Positions 27,873 to 36,509 of a stretch of 64,000 bases of DNA are shown in pieces. The notes under the pieces were generated by a model that ran no database searches, was not told the origin of the DNA, and saw only the letters and a program-made list of their open reading frames with translations. The DNA comes from Amycolatopsis regifaucium. Its GTDB lineage: Bacteria > Actinomycetota > Actinomycetes > Mycobacteriales > Pseudonocardiaceae. Position 1 is the first letter of the stretch. Each line of letters starts with the position of its first letter. Location of the stretch: NCBI RefSeq assembly GCF_001613935.1, contig NZ_LQCI01000052.1, positions 83,649-147,648 of the forward strand, given 5' to 3'. The position numbers and the translations under genes were made by a program.

Positions 27873-27891
27873 CACGCCTCGCGGAGTGAGC

Positions 27892-27925
27892 GGTCGTCCG
27901 CCGGTCACAGCACCGGCGGACGACC
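27892..27925 (+). terminator. Hairpin terminator of the RHS gene
   Basis: Perfect 14-bp stem GGTCGTCCGCCGGT / ACCGGCGGACGACC with a 6-base loop, starting 20 bp after the RHS stop codon. No T-run. Confidence 0.8.
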
Positions 27926-28042
27926 ACCCGTTCGGTGAACGAGAACACTCGCCCAAGCCGGACATCGGGAACCTGAATACCCCCGACTCCTGGTCCGCGG
28001 CGCCGGAGCGGCAGCGAGATGTCGAGGACGCCGTGGAACATG

Positions 28043-28080
28043 ACGGTGCCGGAGCGAACCAAGGCTCGCTCCGGCACCGT
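28043..28080 (-). terminator. Hairpin terminator of the NTF2-like gene
   Basis: Perfect 15-bp stem ACGGTGCCGGAGCGA / TCGCTCCGGCACCGT with an 8-base loop, about 50 bp downstream of the minus-strand gene ending at 28129. Together with the hairpin at 27892 it separates two convergent genes. Confidence 0.75.
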
Positions 28081-28128
28081 CGGATCTCGGTCCATGTCAA
28101 GCAGACCGCCGGTCGCCTTGGCTGAGGT

Positions 28129-29124
28129 CTAGCCGAAGATCCGGGCGCGCAGTTCTTTCACTGTCTGGACCGAAGCGATCAAATCCAGCGTGTCGAAGTG
28201 CAGCGACCAGGCCGTGCCGGTCGCGGTCTTCACCGTCCGCTCGACCAGGCTGAAGGAGATCGTGCGCGGGTCGGCGCCACCCAGCGCCACCGCGGTACCG
28301 ACCCACTCCCGGTATTCCGTGCCGCCCGCGGACACGGTCGCCCGCGGCTCGAGCTGGACGTCACGAACCGCGCCGAACAACCGGTCCAGGTAGTCGGTCA
28401 TGGCCCGGCGGCCGGAGATCGGCGCGGTCAGGCCAGGTCCCTGCAGAGTCGCCGTGCCGTCCACCCCGGCGACCAGGATCCCGGCTGCCTCCCGGTTCCA
28501 GGCCAGCTGCCGGACTCGCGGCGGCAGGGGGATGCCCGGGGCCGGATCGGTCGACGACGAGGTGATTCCCTCGAAGAGGTTCCGCAGCGGGTTCGCCGGA
28601 TCTTCGACCGGGCGGAACATGTTGACCTGGTCCCAGAACCGCCTGCCGTCCTGCACCCGGGCGGAATCCTTGCCCGCCGCCGGATCACCGAGGACGAGCC
28701 GGTGCATCGTCTTGAACGAGACCGGCTTGCCCTTGATCGTGCCGGTGTTGAGCGCCTCGATGAAAACGACCCTGCCGTCCGGGTCGGAGGTGACGGTCTC
28801 CGGCACGAAGACATAATCCGGGACCAACCGCAGTACGCCCTCGATCTGGCTCTTGATCCCCGCCCAGTCCCGAGGCGTTTCGAGCCCGCTGTCCCACAAG
28901 CGCGCGGTTCCGTCTTGGACGAACAGGTTCAAGTACGCGCCGACATCCTGCGCGTTCCGTCCCCAGTCACGGTAGGCGTCCATGAACTGCCGCACGTTCG
29001 ACGGCACTTCCGCCGTCGTCCGGTCCGGTTGCCGGGCAAGGGGTTCGGCGTTCGCCGAGGTCGCCAGGACGACACAGGACAAAAGAGCGGCCGTGAGAGC
29101 GGGGATGAATCTCGAAACCCGCAT
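28129..29124 (-). CDS. Secreted two-domain SnoaL/NTF2-like protein
   Basis: About 331 aa. A signal peptide ('FIPALTAALLSCVVLATSAN' up to 'A') is followed by two similar alpha+beta halves. The first has 'VRQFMDAYRDWGRNAQDVGA' with 'YLNLFVQDGTARLWDSG' and the second 'GRRAMTDYLDRLFGAVRDVQ'; both look like SnoaL/NTF2-like cones (helix, then four strands, with 'GIKSQIEGVLRLVPDY'). No enzyme signature can be named, so a ligand-binding or isomerase-like extracellular role is only possible. ATG 29124 follows GGAG at eight bases; a start at 29142 would place the ribosome site inside the gene. It is a single gene followed by a hairpin. Confidence 0.7.
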   Translation of the reverse strand: MRVSRFIPALTAALLSCVVLATSANAEPLARQPDRTTAEVPSNVRQFMDAYRDWGRNAQDVGAYLNLFVQDGTARLWDSGLETPRDWAGIKSQIEGVLRLVPDYVFVPETVTSDPDGRVVFIEALNTGTIKGKPVSFKTMHRLVLGDPAAGKDSARVQDGRRFWDQVNMFRPVEDPANPLRNLFEGITSSSTDPAPGIPLPPRVRQLAWNREAAGILVAGVDGTATLQGPGLTAPISGRRAMTDYLDRLFGAVRDVQLEPRATVSAGGTEYREWVGTAVALGGADPRTISFSLVERTVKTATGTAWSLHFDTLDLIASVQTVKELRARIFG

Positions 29125-29350
29125 CGGGTTTTCTCCGATCACTTCGGTGGAAAGCCGGTTCCCGGCTCGGTCTCATCGCAGGAACGTGGTGATCGACGAT
29201 GCCGGTCACCGGGTCTTCTCGGTGGGGTGCTCCTGCTCTGCCCAAAGGATCATCGAGAAGCAGCACGCTGTCGATTACCTCTGAGGTAAGGGCGGGGCCG
29301 CCGCCGCAGAGCCGACACCGAGCCAGGCCGTCTGTCCCGGGGCTACGCGG

Positions 29351-29598
29351 GTGCCGGGCTCAGCGGGCGAGGGATTGGACACCATCCGGGGGCGGCAGGC
29401 GGTCGCGGTCAACCACAGAGCGGGTGGTCCCGAGGTGGCGGACCGGGCAAGGAGCTGGGCCGCCGACCTGGTGGACGGCCAAGGTCCGCTGACGATCGAC
29501 CGGACAAGTGTGCCGGAGCTGTCCGCGCTGCAAGAGGTCGGCGTCGAGATGCGGTACGGCCAGAGCGTGCTGGAGCGCGCGGGCAGGGCTGTGTTTCC
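29351..29598 (+). pseudogene. M24 (Xaa-Pro) peptidase fragment
   Basis: The plus strand reads 'ADRARSWAADLVDGQGPLTI' then 'SVPELSALQEVGVEMRYGQS' and 'VLERAGRAV'. This resembles the end of the creatinase-like N-domain of M24 dipeptidases, where the family continues with 'ARxIKSPxE'. The frame breaks at that point and neither the catalytic domain nor a start is present. The remaining sequence between 29125 and 29778 shows no gene. Confidence 0.4.
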
Positions 29599-29778
29599 GG
29601 GAATTCCGTGATCGAGCCTGGCTGCCACCCGAAGGCTTTCGCAAGCGCGGACACCGTCCTACGACGGCACGCTCGAGACCGGAATGATCATTTGCGTGGA
29701 AAGCTATGCGACCGCTGACGACCTTTCTCTTCGAGGACGCGCTGTCAGCCTGAACCGGCGCGAGAACGGTGCCGAGCA

Positions 29779-29824
29779 GCCGAAAGCGCCCTTCACACAG
29801 GAAGTGGTGAAGGGCGCTTTCGGC
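29779..29824 (-). terminator. Strong hairpin terminator
   Basis: Perfect 18-bp stem GCCGAAAGCGCCCTTCAC / GTGAAGGGCGCTTTCGGC with a 10-base loop, 14 bp downstream of the minus-strand gene ending at 29838. It ends the L,D-transpeptidase/anchor-P operon. Confidence 0.85.
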
Positions 29825-29837
29825 TCGGGTGACGACG

Positions 29838-30524
29838 TCAGCCGGTGACATCCAGGTGTGCGGGGACCGGGGTGGGCTTGGGCGCCTTGCCGCCGGGCTG
29901 AGGCTTGTCGCCGGCGGGCTTGGTCGGCGGTTCCGGTGCGGTGCCGGGCTTGACGCAGGTGGCCGACGCGATGTCCACGGTCTGGGTGCGACCGAGCAGC
30001 TTGGCCGAGACCGCGGTCACGGTGAGGGTCCCGTCGGCGTTCTTCGTCTGCTTGTTGACCACCAACTCGACCAGCTGGGCGAGCGGGACGGTCGTGTTCG
30101 GCGGGACCTGGTCGAGGTCGAGCACCTTGCCACCGGCCTTCAGCTTCGTGATCGACACCGAACCCTTGCCGTCGCGGCATTCGGCTTTGATCGCGTCGGC
30201 ACTCAAGCCGGGCAGGGCGACCGTGGCGGGCAGCAGGCCGAGGTTCAGCGCGAGAGCGGTGACCCCGGACCTGGCTTGCCCCGGTCGCACCTCGGCGTTC
30301 AGTGCCTTCGCGGTGAGCAACGCCGGGCCGGGGTTGGGCAGCCCCACCGAGGCGAGTGAGTCCTTGCCGGTGCCGGAGACCGACGGGGTGCGGGGGATCG
30401 TGATCAGGCCGGACGCGGCGATGGCGTACGCGGATTCGGCCGGCGCGGCCGTGGCGGGGATGGCGGTGAGCGCGAGAAGAGCCGCCGTCGTACCGGCGAG
30501 CACGCTCGTTTTGCGCGGGGACAA
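29838..30524 (-). CDS. Choice-of-anchor P family secreted protein
   Basis: About 228 aa. A signal peptide ('SVLAGTTAALLALTAIPATA') is followed by a beta-rich domain: 'SAYAIAASGLITIPRTPSV', 'ALNAEVRPGQARSGVTALAL', 'IKAECRDGKGSVSITKL' and 'TVDIASATC' with two Cys that may pair. This is the pattern of the choice-of-anchor P actinobacterial family, thought to be displayed at the surface. The C-terminus is Pro/Lys/Gly-rich ('PAGDKPQPGGKAPKPTPVP'). TTG 30524 is my start: GGAGGT (30531-30537) lies six bases upstream and the signal peptide begins there; ATG 30548 is in frame but has no such site. It lies directly after the L,D-transpeptidase gene. Confidence 0.75.
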   Translation of the reverse strand: MSPRKTSVLAGTTAALLALTAIPATAAPAESAYAIAASGLITIPRTPSVSGTGKDSLASVGLPNPGPALLTAKALNAEVRPGQARSGVTALALNLGLLPATVALPGLSADAIKAECRDGKGSVSITKLKAGGKVLDLDQVPPNTTVPLAQLVELVVNKQTKNADGTLTVTAVSAKLLGRTQTVDIASATCVKPGTAPEPPTKPAGDKPQPGGKAPKPTPVPAHLDVTG

Positions 30525-30547
30525 AGAAAATACCTCCGTAGGGGACA

Positions 30548-31369
30548 TCAGGCGATCTGGACGACGGTGCCGAGTGGCAGCTCCACGAGGCGGTCCAACG
30601 CCTCGCGGGGGACGCGGATGCACCCGTGGCTCGTGGCTTTGCCGACGAAGCTCTCGTCAGGCCAGGTGTGCAGGCCGACCGTGCCGGGACCGCCACCGAA
30701 GGTCTCGTGCGAATCGGAATGGCTGCTCAGCGGCAGCACGATCGGGCTGTAGGTGTTCACGCTTTCCCTGATCGAAGCGAGGATGAACGCGCGACCGGTC
30801 GGCGTCGGGTGTTCGGGCTTGCCGGTACCGATGGTCCACGAGCCGGTCGGCTTGCCCGCTTCGCGGATCTCCAAGCGGAAGTCGGCGAGGTCGACGGTGA
30901 CGTGGAAGTCGTTGACCGCCGATTCCACGGCTTCCGGCGTGGCACGCAGCCAGCCCGTCGCCCCATTGGGACGGGCCGGCAGCAACACCTGCGCCCACTC
31001 GCCCTGACGGGCGATCACCGGCACCCAGGTCGGCGAACCGATCTGGGTCTTGGGCAAACGGGCGATCGGCTCCGCGCCGGGCACGCGGTGGATCACCGCG
31101 TCTTCCTTGGGGTGCAGCACTTCGCCGTCGGTGGGTGCCGCCGGGAGCGGATCGGTCGGCGCGGAGGTCAGCTCGCCGAAGGTGTTCGCCTCCGGCAGCG
31201 CGGCGAGCGCCTCGGGGGATTGGGATGGTGGAGCCGAGGAGGTGACGGCGCCACCTTGGTTCGCGGTCGTGCCACAGCCGGACAGCGGCAGCGCGACCAG
31301 TATCAGCGCCAGGAGCGCGTAAATCGCCGGTGGGCGGGCATGACCGCAAGAGACCTGCGGAGTGATCAT
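30548..31369 (-). CDS. L,D-transpeptidase lipoprotein (YkuD)
   Basis: 273 aa. The signal ends in a lipobox 'LPLSGC', so it is predicted to be lipid-anchored outside the membrane. After a Ser/Pro-rich spacer and an SH3-like N-domain comes the YkuD domain with 'HTWPDESFVGKATSHGCIRV', which holds the catalytic His and Cys (S-H-G-C-I-R). Such enzymes form 3-3 cross-links in peptidoglycan or attach proteins to it. I chose ATG 31369 because the signal peptide starts there and AAGGA is nine bases upstream. Its stop touches a possible ATG of the next gene (TGATG), so the two are probably one operon ending at the 29779 hairpin. Confidence 0.9.
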   Translation of the reverse strand: MITPQVSCGHARPPAIYALLALILVALPLSGCGTTANQGGAVTSSAPPSQSPEALAALPEANTFGELTSAPTDPLPAAPTDGEVLHPKEDAVIHRVPGAEPIARLPKTQIGSPTWVPVIARQGEWAQVLLPARPNGATGWLRATPEAVESAVNDFHVTVDLADFRLEIREAGKPTGSWTIGTGKPEHPTPTGRAFILASIRESVNTYSPIVLPLSSHSDSHETFGGGPGTVGLHTWPDESFVGKATSHGCIRVPREALDRLVELPLGTVVQIA

Positions 31370-31422
31370 CGGGGCCTGTCCTTGTGCAGAGTCATCCGCA
31401 ACGGGGTTCGATTCCGGGAGGT

Positions 31423-31451
31423 CAATTACTAACATCGAAAGGATCTGTCAA
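31423..31451 (-). promoter_or_regulatory. Putative promoter of the L,D-transpeptidase operon
   Basis: On the minus strand TTGACA (31451-31446) and TAATTG (31428-31423) are 17 bp apart, in an AT-richer stretch about 55 bp upstream of the start codon. The -35 is perfect and the -10 is weak. Confidence 0.45.
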
Positions 31452-31949
31452 TCAATGATGACGTTGCGTATTCGAATCCGGCCTGCCTGCGATTTCCCAC
31501 TGTTTTCCCAGGTCGCGTACAGGCCGCATATTCACTCGATCGGTGATCGTACAGAAAATTCGGTAACATCCTGAAACTCCACTCAGAGTATATTTCCGTC
31601 GCCGTTTTCGAGGGAACGGCGGGAAATCACGTCGTGATGATCACGCGGCGTGGTCGTGCGGCAGGGCGGGAACAGGAATCCGCCGAGCGGCGACAACGGT
31701 GGCAGCGGGCCTGGACATCTTGGGCTGACCCCGGCGTCCCTGCGTGAACCACTTCCGCCTCAGTCGTAGCCCGGCGTCCTGCCGGACACAGCGGAAGGAG
31801 AGCACTCCTCTCTGCCCGACACCCGGTGCCAAGCGCCACCTGTCCGGGTGGTTTCCCGCCCCCGGAATTGCGGGTAGATCTCCAGGAATCCCGGCATGGG
31901 GTTACCTGGCCGCGGCGCGACTCTCCTTAGCTCGTGCTGCCTGGCCGCT

Positions 31950-31991
31950 GTGGCCGGTTCCCGGTGCGGACGTACCCCGGGAACCGGCCAC
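31950..31991. terminator. Long hairpin upstream of the kinase gene
   Basis: Perfect 15-bp stem GTGGCCGGTTCCCGG / CCGGGAACCGGCCAC with a 12-base loop, 138 bp before the kinase start. It could be a terminator or a leader structure. The left part belongs to a 24-bp sequence (31939-31962) that occurs again with one mismatch at 37525-37548. The rest of 31452-32129 shows no convincing gene. Confidence 0.6.
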
Positions 31992-32129
31992 TTCCAGCGT
32001 TACGGGGCGTCCGCTGGAGCGGATGACACCGCGTCAAGCAGGTCGCCAGGTTTCCGGGTCGCGAGGGAACCCACACGAGTGCCACTCCCCCTAAGCTGCG
32101 CGACGGGTTCGGTGGCAGGAGGGCGCGGG

Positions 32130-33518
32130 ATGACGAACGAAGTGCTCCAGGACCGGTACGCCTTGGTCCGGGAACTCGGCCGCGGCGCGATGGGGGTCGT
32201 GTGGCTCGCCCACGACCAGGTTCTGGAGCGTCCGGTCTCGATCAAACAGCTCCACACGCTCGGCGGTGGTCACGTCGCGTCCATGCGCTTCGTCCGGGAG
32301 GCGCGACTCGCAGGCCGGCTCAGCAACCCCGCTATCGTCACCGTCTACGATGTTTTCCATCACGACGGCGTCTCGTACGTCGTGATGGAACTGCTGGACG
32401 GCACCAATCTCGCCGATCACGTCGAACAGCTCGGCCCGCTGCCCATGCACCGCGTCGCGCAGATAGGGCTTGACCTGCTCTCGGCGCTGACCGCCGCCCA
32501 CTCCGCCGGGATCGTGCACCGCGACGTCAAACCCGCGAACGTGGTGCTTACCCCGGCCTCAGCGAAGCTGACCGATTTCGGCATCGCGCACTCAGCGGAC
32601 GACACCCGGCTCACCGGCACCGGCCTGCTGATCGGCTCCCCCGCCTACATGGCACCCGAACGCCTCAACGGCGACGACGCCTCTGCCGCATCCGACCTGT
32701 GGGCTCTCGGCGCCACCCTGTTCTACGCATCCGAAGGGCGGCCGGCTTTCCAGCGAGCCAACCTCGAAGCCACCATGGCCGCCGTTCTCACCGAGAAACC
32801 TGTCCTCGAAAACACTCGAGGACCTCTCGCCGAAGTCATCACCGGCTTGCTCGCCCCAGCGAAGAACCGGCTGGACGCCGAGTCCGTGCGCCCCCTGCTC
32901 GAGCACGCTCGTGACGGCGATACCGGTCAACGCCGTCGAACACCTCTGCTCAGAATCGCCACGATCACCGCCGTCGCCGTAATCGTCATCGCGGTAGCGA
33001 TCTTGTGGCCGAGTGGCGATGACCAGCAGACCGCCGCACCTGACCGCACCACACCGCCCGCATCAGCCACAAAGCCCTCGACATCACCCACCATCCAGCC
33101 CTCCTGCCCCATCGACCGGATCGAGATCTCCGGCTCGGCCCGCCAACGGCCCAGCATCACCATTCCTCGCGACTGCGCGCCACCCACCGCGCTTGCCGTC
33201 CACGACATCACCACGGGTAGACGCGGCAAACCAGTTCCTGAACACAATGACGACCACCTCCAGCTCAACATCAGGACCGAAGCGCTGTCCTGGTCCGGAA
33301 AACCGGTCTGGTCCACCTGGAACCTACAGACCGCACCACAGGTCTTGCTGGGTCACCGCGCCGACGATGGCCTCGCCGGAATGCGACCCGGTGGCCGGCG
33401 CACCATCGTCGTCCCACCCCACCACCCATATTGGTCCACCCTGCGGAATTCCCCACCTGACACATCGGCCTGGCCCGCGGACGACACCGTCGTTCTGGTC
33501 GTCGACCTCATCAGCTGA
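32130..33518 (+). CDS. Transmembrane Ser/Thr kinase with extracellular FKBP-like domain
   Basis: 462 aa. Residues about 8-265 are a Hanks-type kinase with all key motifs: 'GRGAMGVVW', the Lys of 'RPVSIKQL', 'HRDVKPANVVL', 'TDFGIAHS' and 'MAPERL'. One transmembrane helix ('IATITAVAVIVIAVAILW') and a Thr/Pro/Ser linker follow. The last 130 residues resemble FKBP-type prolyl isomerases: 'PSITIPRDCAPPTALAVHDI', 'LAGMRPGGRRTIVVPPHHPY' and 'DTVVLVVDLIS'. The FKBP active-site Asp position reads 'PVWSTW', so isomerase activity is doubtful and the domain may bind a ligand. Most homologues carry PASTA or other sensors instead. ATG 32130 follows CAGGAGGG at six bases. It is a single gene. Confidence 0.88.
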   Translation: MTNEVLQDRYALVRELGRGAMGVVWLAHDQVLERPVSIKQLHTLGGGHVASMRFVREARLAGRLSNPAIVTVYDVFHHDGVSYVVMELLDGTNLADHVEQLGPLPMHRVAQIGLDLLSALTAAHSAGIVHRDVKPANVVLTPASAKLTDFGIAHSADDTRLTGTGLLIGSPAYMAPERLNGDDASAASDLWALGATLFYASEGRPAFQRANLEATMAAVLTEKPVLENTRGPLAEVITGLLAPAKNRLDAESVRPLLEHARDGDTGQRRRTPLLRIATITAVAVIVIAVAILWPSGDDQQTAAPDRTTPPASATKPSTSPTIQPSCPIDRIEISGSARQRPSITIPRDCAPPTALAVHDITTGRRGKPVPEHNDDHLQLNIRTEALSWSGKPVWSTWNLQTAPQVLLGHRADDGLAGMRPGGRRTIVVPPHHPYWSTLRNSPPDTSAWPADDTVVLVVDLIS

Positions 33519-33865
33519 ACAGCCGGCTAGGCCCGGGTGTCGGAGTCGCCGGGCTCAGCGTCGTGCCGAGGCGCCCGGCCGCGAAGGCCAGGTTGTATCG
33601 GTGGGTAAGCCAAATATGGCACGCCCTCCCGCGGTCCGGACGGCTACCGGAAGCCGTACGAGGACAGAGGTGTCCACAGACAGCCCGCAGTTCATCCCCG
33701 TTCTGAGCGGGATACAGGTGCCGAGGCTGGGAGATGGTCGGCCACGACCCCGTCCGGATCGAGTGTTGGCGGGTAAGGCCTCCAGGGCCCACCTGCGCGG
33801 TCGCCATCCGCTACGAAGCCACCGTCCACATCGCCGCGATCAGCGAATGACTTCGACCTACTTCG
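33519..33865. other. Gene-free stretch
   Basis: About 350 bp after the kinase gene. Only short overlapping open frames on both strands, with no ribosome site or recognisable domain. Nothing further seen. Confidence 0.5.
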
Positions 33866-34105
33866 TTAGAGCCGCTCGACTCGGTCCTGCGGGTGGCGGG
33901 ACTTCCGGGCGAGGTGGAAGAACCCGGCGGCGACCAGAGCACAGATCAGTCCGAGCACCAGAAAGAACCACCCGATTCCCTGGCCACTGGAGGCGACGAT
34001 GCCGATGCCCGCTACCACCATCATGATGGCCATCAACGACGTTGTCGTTGCCCTCCAAGTGAAGGGCGACCGGTTGTCGAAGTCCTTGGATGTGTCGGCT
34101 TCCAT
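33866..34105 (-). CDS. Small two-helix membrane protein
   Basis: 79 aa. A polar N-terminus ('MEADTSKDFDNRSPFTW') is followed by two hydrophobic helices, 'TSLMAIMMVVAGIGIVAS' and 'GWFFLVLGLICALVAAGFFH', and a basic tail 'LARKSRHPQDRVERL'. No family is recognised. AGAGGG lies two to three bases before ATG 34105, which is close, so an internal start is possible, but the helices are intact in this frame. Confidence 0.65.
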   Translation of the reverse strand: MEADTSKDFDNRSPFTWRATTTSLMAIMMVVAGIGIVASSGQGIGWFFLVLGLICALVAAGFFHLARKSRHPQDRVERL

Positions 34106-34239
34106 GGCCCTCTACTACCCGGAAAGGGCTTCCATCATGCCCCCTTTGCGGCTAGGCATGTTCCTGGCTTCTCGTTCGGATGGATGACGATGCGCTGCCA
34201 TCCTCGCGGCTGCCTGTCGGAGCGTCGCTGCGAGCCGGC

Positions 34240-34510
34240 GACACTCCGATGGGCAGGTGAAAAGGCTTGCCCCGCAGCCGGTTTCGGCACGAAGGCAGAG
34301 GCGAACGCAGCACCGAAGATCCCGACCGCGGTGGCGGCGATCAGGACCCGGTTCAGCCCGTCGACCGGAGAGGCGCCGTCGTGCTGGAACAACACTCCGA
34401 AGATGGAGCGGCCATGCCTCCGCGCTCCGGTGGAAGGGCCGCGAAGACCGCGGCTCCCATCGTCGGCCCCATCAGCCCACTGCCGTGGCGGGCCACCCCG
34501 TGAAACGAGC
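34240..34510 (-). pseudogene. Fragment of a DHA2-type MFS transporter
   Basis: Two minus-strand frames together give the 3' end of an EmrB/QacA-like permease: 'GLMGPTMGAAVFAALPPER' (about 34480-34420), then after a frame change 'SIFGVLFQHDGASPVDGLNR' and 'VLIAATAVGIFGAAFASAFV' (about 34410-34250). P-P-E-R and the last membrane helix are typical positions. The first 12 helices are missing. It lies just downstream of the intact MFS gene but belongs to a different subfamily. Confidence 0.5.
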
Positions 34511-34541
34511 CGGCGCACTGCTTCCCAGGTGAGAACCCAGA

Positions 34542-35699
34542 TCAGTGACGCGGTGAGCGATCGAGGATCACCAAGGGGATCGTGACCAGCGCCAGTGCGG
34601 CGCCGATCCAGAACACCGCGGTCACCGAGGCGCCCAGGTTCAGCACCCCCGCGGCGAAGGCGGGCGTGAGACTGATGCCCAGCTGGAAAGCCGACACCGT
34701 GGTGGCACCGGCCAGCGTAGGCGCGGAAGCGGCGATCGCGAAGACCCGTCCGTATAGCGCCGGGTTCAGCACGAAAGCCGCGACGCCCAGCAGGAACACC
34801 AAAGGCACGACGAGCCAGGCGGACGCGGCGAAGACAGCGAGCAGGGCCGAGAACAGAGCGATGCCGAGCGCCCCGCCGAGCAGCGCGTGGTGGGGCCACC
34901 GGTCGGAGATCCGGCCGCCGAGGGAGAGACCGAAGAAGGCGCCGATACCGAAAAGTGCGAGCACCGCGGGAATCCAGACGGCAGGAAGGCTGGTGACGTC
35001 GGCGAGAACCGCGGCCAGGTAATTGAAGGACACCATGTACGCGGCGGTGCTCAGGATCGTGATCGCGTAAACTCCCCAGAGGCGTGGTGTCCGCATCGCG
35101 CGCAATTCAGCCGCGAGACCGGATTCTGCCGACACCGCCGTGGTGGGCAGACCGGAAGCGCAGGCGACCACGCCCAGCAGGGTGAGCACGACTACGCCCC
35201 AGAAGCCGCCGGTCCAGTCCGTGAGGTTACTGAGCAAGGTGCCGGCGGGGCCTCCGGCGACCATGGCGACACTGAGTCCGGCCACGACGACACCGGAGGC
35301 GCGGGCGTTGCGGTCGGGTGTCACCAGGCTGATCGCGGTCACGGCGGCGACGGCGAAGAAGCCCGCGTAGGCGAGACCGGCGACGAACCTGGTGACCAGC
35401 AGGGTCCAGTAGTCGTCGGCGAGCAGGCCCGTCGCGATGGCGGCGGCGAAAACGGACTGGGTGGTCATCAGCGCGGTGCGGCGCGGCCAAGTCAAGCTGA
35501 GCACGGCGAACGGCGGACCGCCGAGGACGACACCGAGGGCGAACGCGGTGATGAGCGCGCCCGCCGAGGAGAGAGAGACGCCGAGCTCCGTGGCTACCGA
35601 GGGCAGGACCCCGGCCATCAGGAACTCGGCGCTCCCCATCGCGAAGAGGCTGAAGGCGAGGAGATAGACCCCGGTGGGAAGGCGGTGGGTTTCGATCAT
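34542..35699 (-). CDS. MFS exporter (AraJ / chloramphenicol-efflux-like)
   Basis: 385 aa with 12 predicted membrane helices. The start 'LPTGVYLLAFSLFAMGSAEF' then 'LMAGVLPSVATELGVSLSSA' is characteristic of the AraJ/Cmx DHA1 group, which exports chloramphenicol, sugars or other small molecules by proton antiport. The loop after helix 2 reads 'LSLTWPRRTALMTTQ' in place of the usual D-R-x-G-R-R, and 'GRISDRWPHH' repeats the motif in the second half. ATG 35699 was chosen since the ORF upstream runs into the operator region. It is divergent from the XRE-cupin regulator, with a palindrome between them, so it is probably controlled by it. Confidence 0.88.
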   Translation of the reverse strand: MIETHRLPTGVYLLAFSLFAMGSAEFLMAGVLPSVATELGVSLSSAGALITAFALGVVLGGPPFAVLSLTWPRRTALMTTQSVFAAAIATGLLADDYWTLLVTRFVAGLAYAGFFAVAAVTAISLVTPDRNARASGVVVAGLSVAMVAGGPAGTLLSNLTDWTGGFWGVVVLTLLGVVACASGLPTTAVSAESGLAAELRAMRTPRLWGVYAITILSTAAYMVSFNYLAAVLADVTSLPAVWIPAVLALFGIGAFFGLSLGGRISDRWPHHALLGGALGIALFSALLAVFAASAWLVVPLVFLLGVAAFVLNPALYGRVFAIAASAPTLAGATTVSAFQLGISLTPAFAAGVLNLGASVTAVFWIGAALALVTIPLVILDRSPRH

Positions 35700-35724
35700 G
35701 GCGCCACCATCGACCGGGTTTGGC

Positions 35725-35752
35725 GATTTCAGCAAAAAATGTTGCCGAAATC
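35725..35752. promoter_or_regulatory. Operator palindrome between MFS and XRE-cupin genes
   Basis: GATTTCAGCAA-(6)-TTGCCGAAATC: two 11-bp arms with 10 matching positions, centred in the 77-bp divergent gap and 25 bp from each start codon. It is a likely binding site of the XRE-cupin regulator and would control both genes. Confidence 0.7.
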
Positions 35753-35776
35753 GGGACGAGCTGCTGATCTGGCCTC

Positions 35777-36340
35777 ATGGAGATCCAACCCGCCGTCAAC
35801 GCGGCGATCGAGCTGATCGCTCCCCGATTGCGTCGCGCCCGCGAGAAGAAGGGGACGACGCTGGTGGAACTCAGCCGCGCCACCGGCATCTCCGCCAGTA
35901 CCTTGTCCCGCCTCGAATCCGGGCAACGCAAGCCCAGCCTCGAACTCCTGCTGCCGGTCATCGCCGCGCTGGGCCTGCGCGTCGACGAGATCGTCTCGTC
36001 ACCAAGGGTGCTGGAGCCGCGGGTGCCGCCGGACGGGCGAGTCCTCATCCCGCTCACCCGGCACCAGGGCGAGCCCCGCGCCTACAAGATGACGATCCCG
36101 CCCGACGACGAGGCACCCCGTCCGCGCACGCACACCGGATACGAGTGGCTCTACGTGCTCCGGGGCCGGCTGCGGCTCGTGCTCGGTGACCAGGACGTCG
36201 TCATGGGACCCGGCGAGGCGGCCGAGTTCGACTGCCGGACGCCGCACTGGTTCGGCGCGGCCGGCCCCGAGGGCGTCGAGGTGCTCAGCCTCTTCGGCAA
36301 GCAGGGTGAGCGGATCCACGTCCGCGCCCGCACCCGGTGA
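35777..36340 (+). CDS. XRE-cupin transcriptional regulator
   Basis: 187 aa. Residues about 12-70 form an XRE helix-turn-helix ('LVELSRATGISASTLSRLES' then 'GQRKPSLELLLPVIAALGL'), and residues about 95-180 a cupin_2 domain ('HTGYEWLYVLRGRLRLVLGD' and 'GPGEAAEFDCRTPHWFGA'). In this family the cupin binds a small molecule and changes DNA binding. ATG 35777 gives the full helix-turn-helix. It is divergent from an MFS exporter across a palindromic operator, so it most likely regulates that exporter and itself. Confidence 0.9.
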   Translation: MEIQPAVNAAIELIAPRLRRAREKKGTTLVELSRATGISASTLSRLESGQRKPSLELLLPVIAALGLRVDEIVSSPRVLEPRVPPDGRVLIPLTRHQGEPRAYKMTIPPDDEAPRPRTHTGYEWLYVLRGRLRLVLGDQDVVMGPGEAAEFDCRTPHWFGAAGPEGVEVLSLFGKQGERIHVRARTR

Positions 36341-36509
36341 CAGGGGTGGGAAACCGATCATGGCGGCTGCACGCGATCCGCTCCTGACAGCTCATCGCCG
36401 CCGCGGCCGTCTCCGGCATGTCGGTCAACGGCGACGTCGTGCGCGCCAAGGTCGGGTAAGCGGCTGCCCCGGCGGCACGGCGGCTGGGGTGGGCCATCGA
36501 CATCGGTCA

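Noticed and set aside
36357..36509. A possible gene between the XRE-cupin and DJ-1 genes
   Set aside because: Only a short tail is protein-like; no start, ribosome site or known family.
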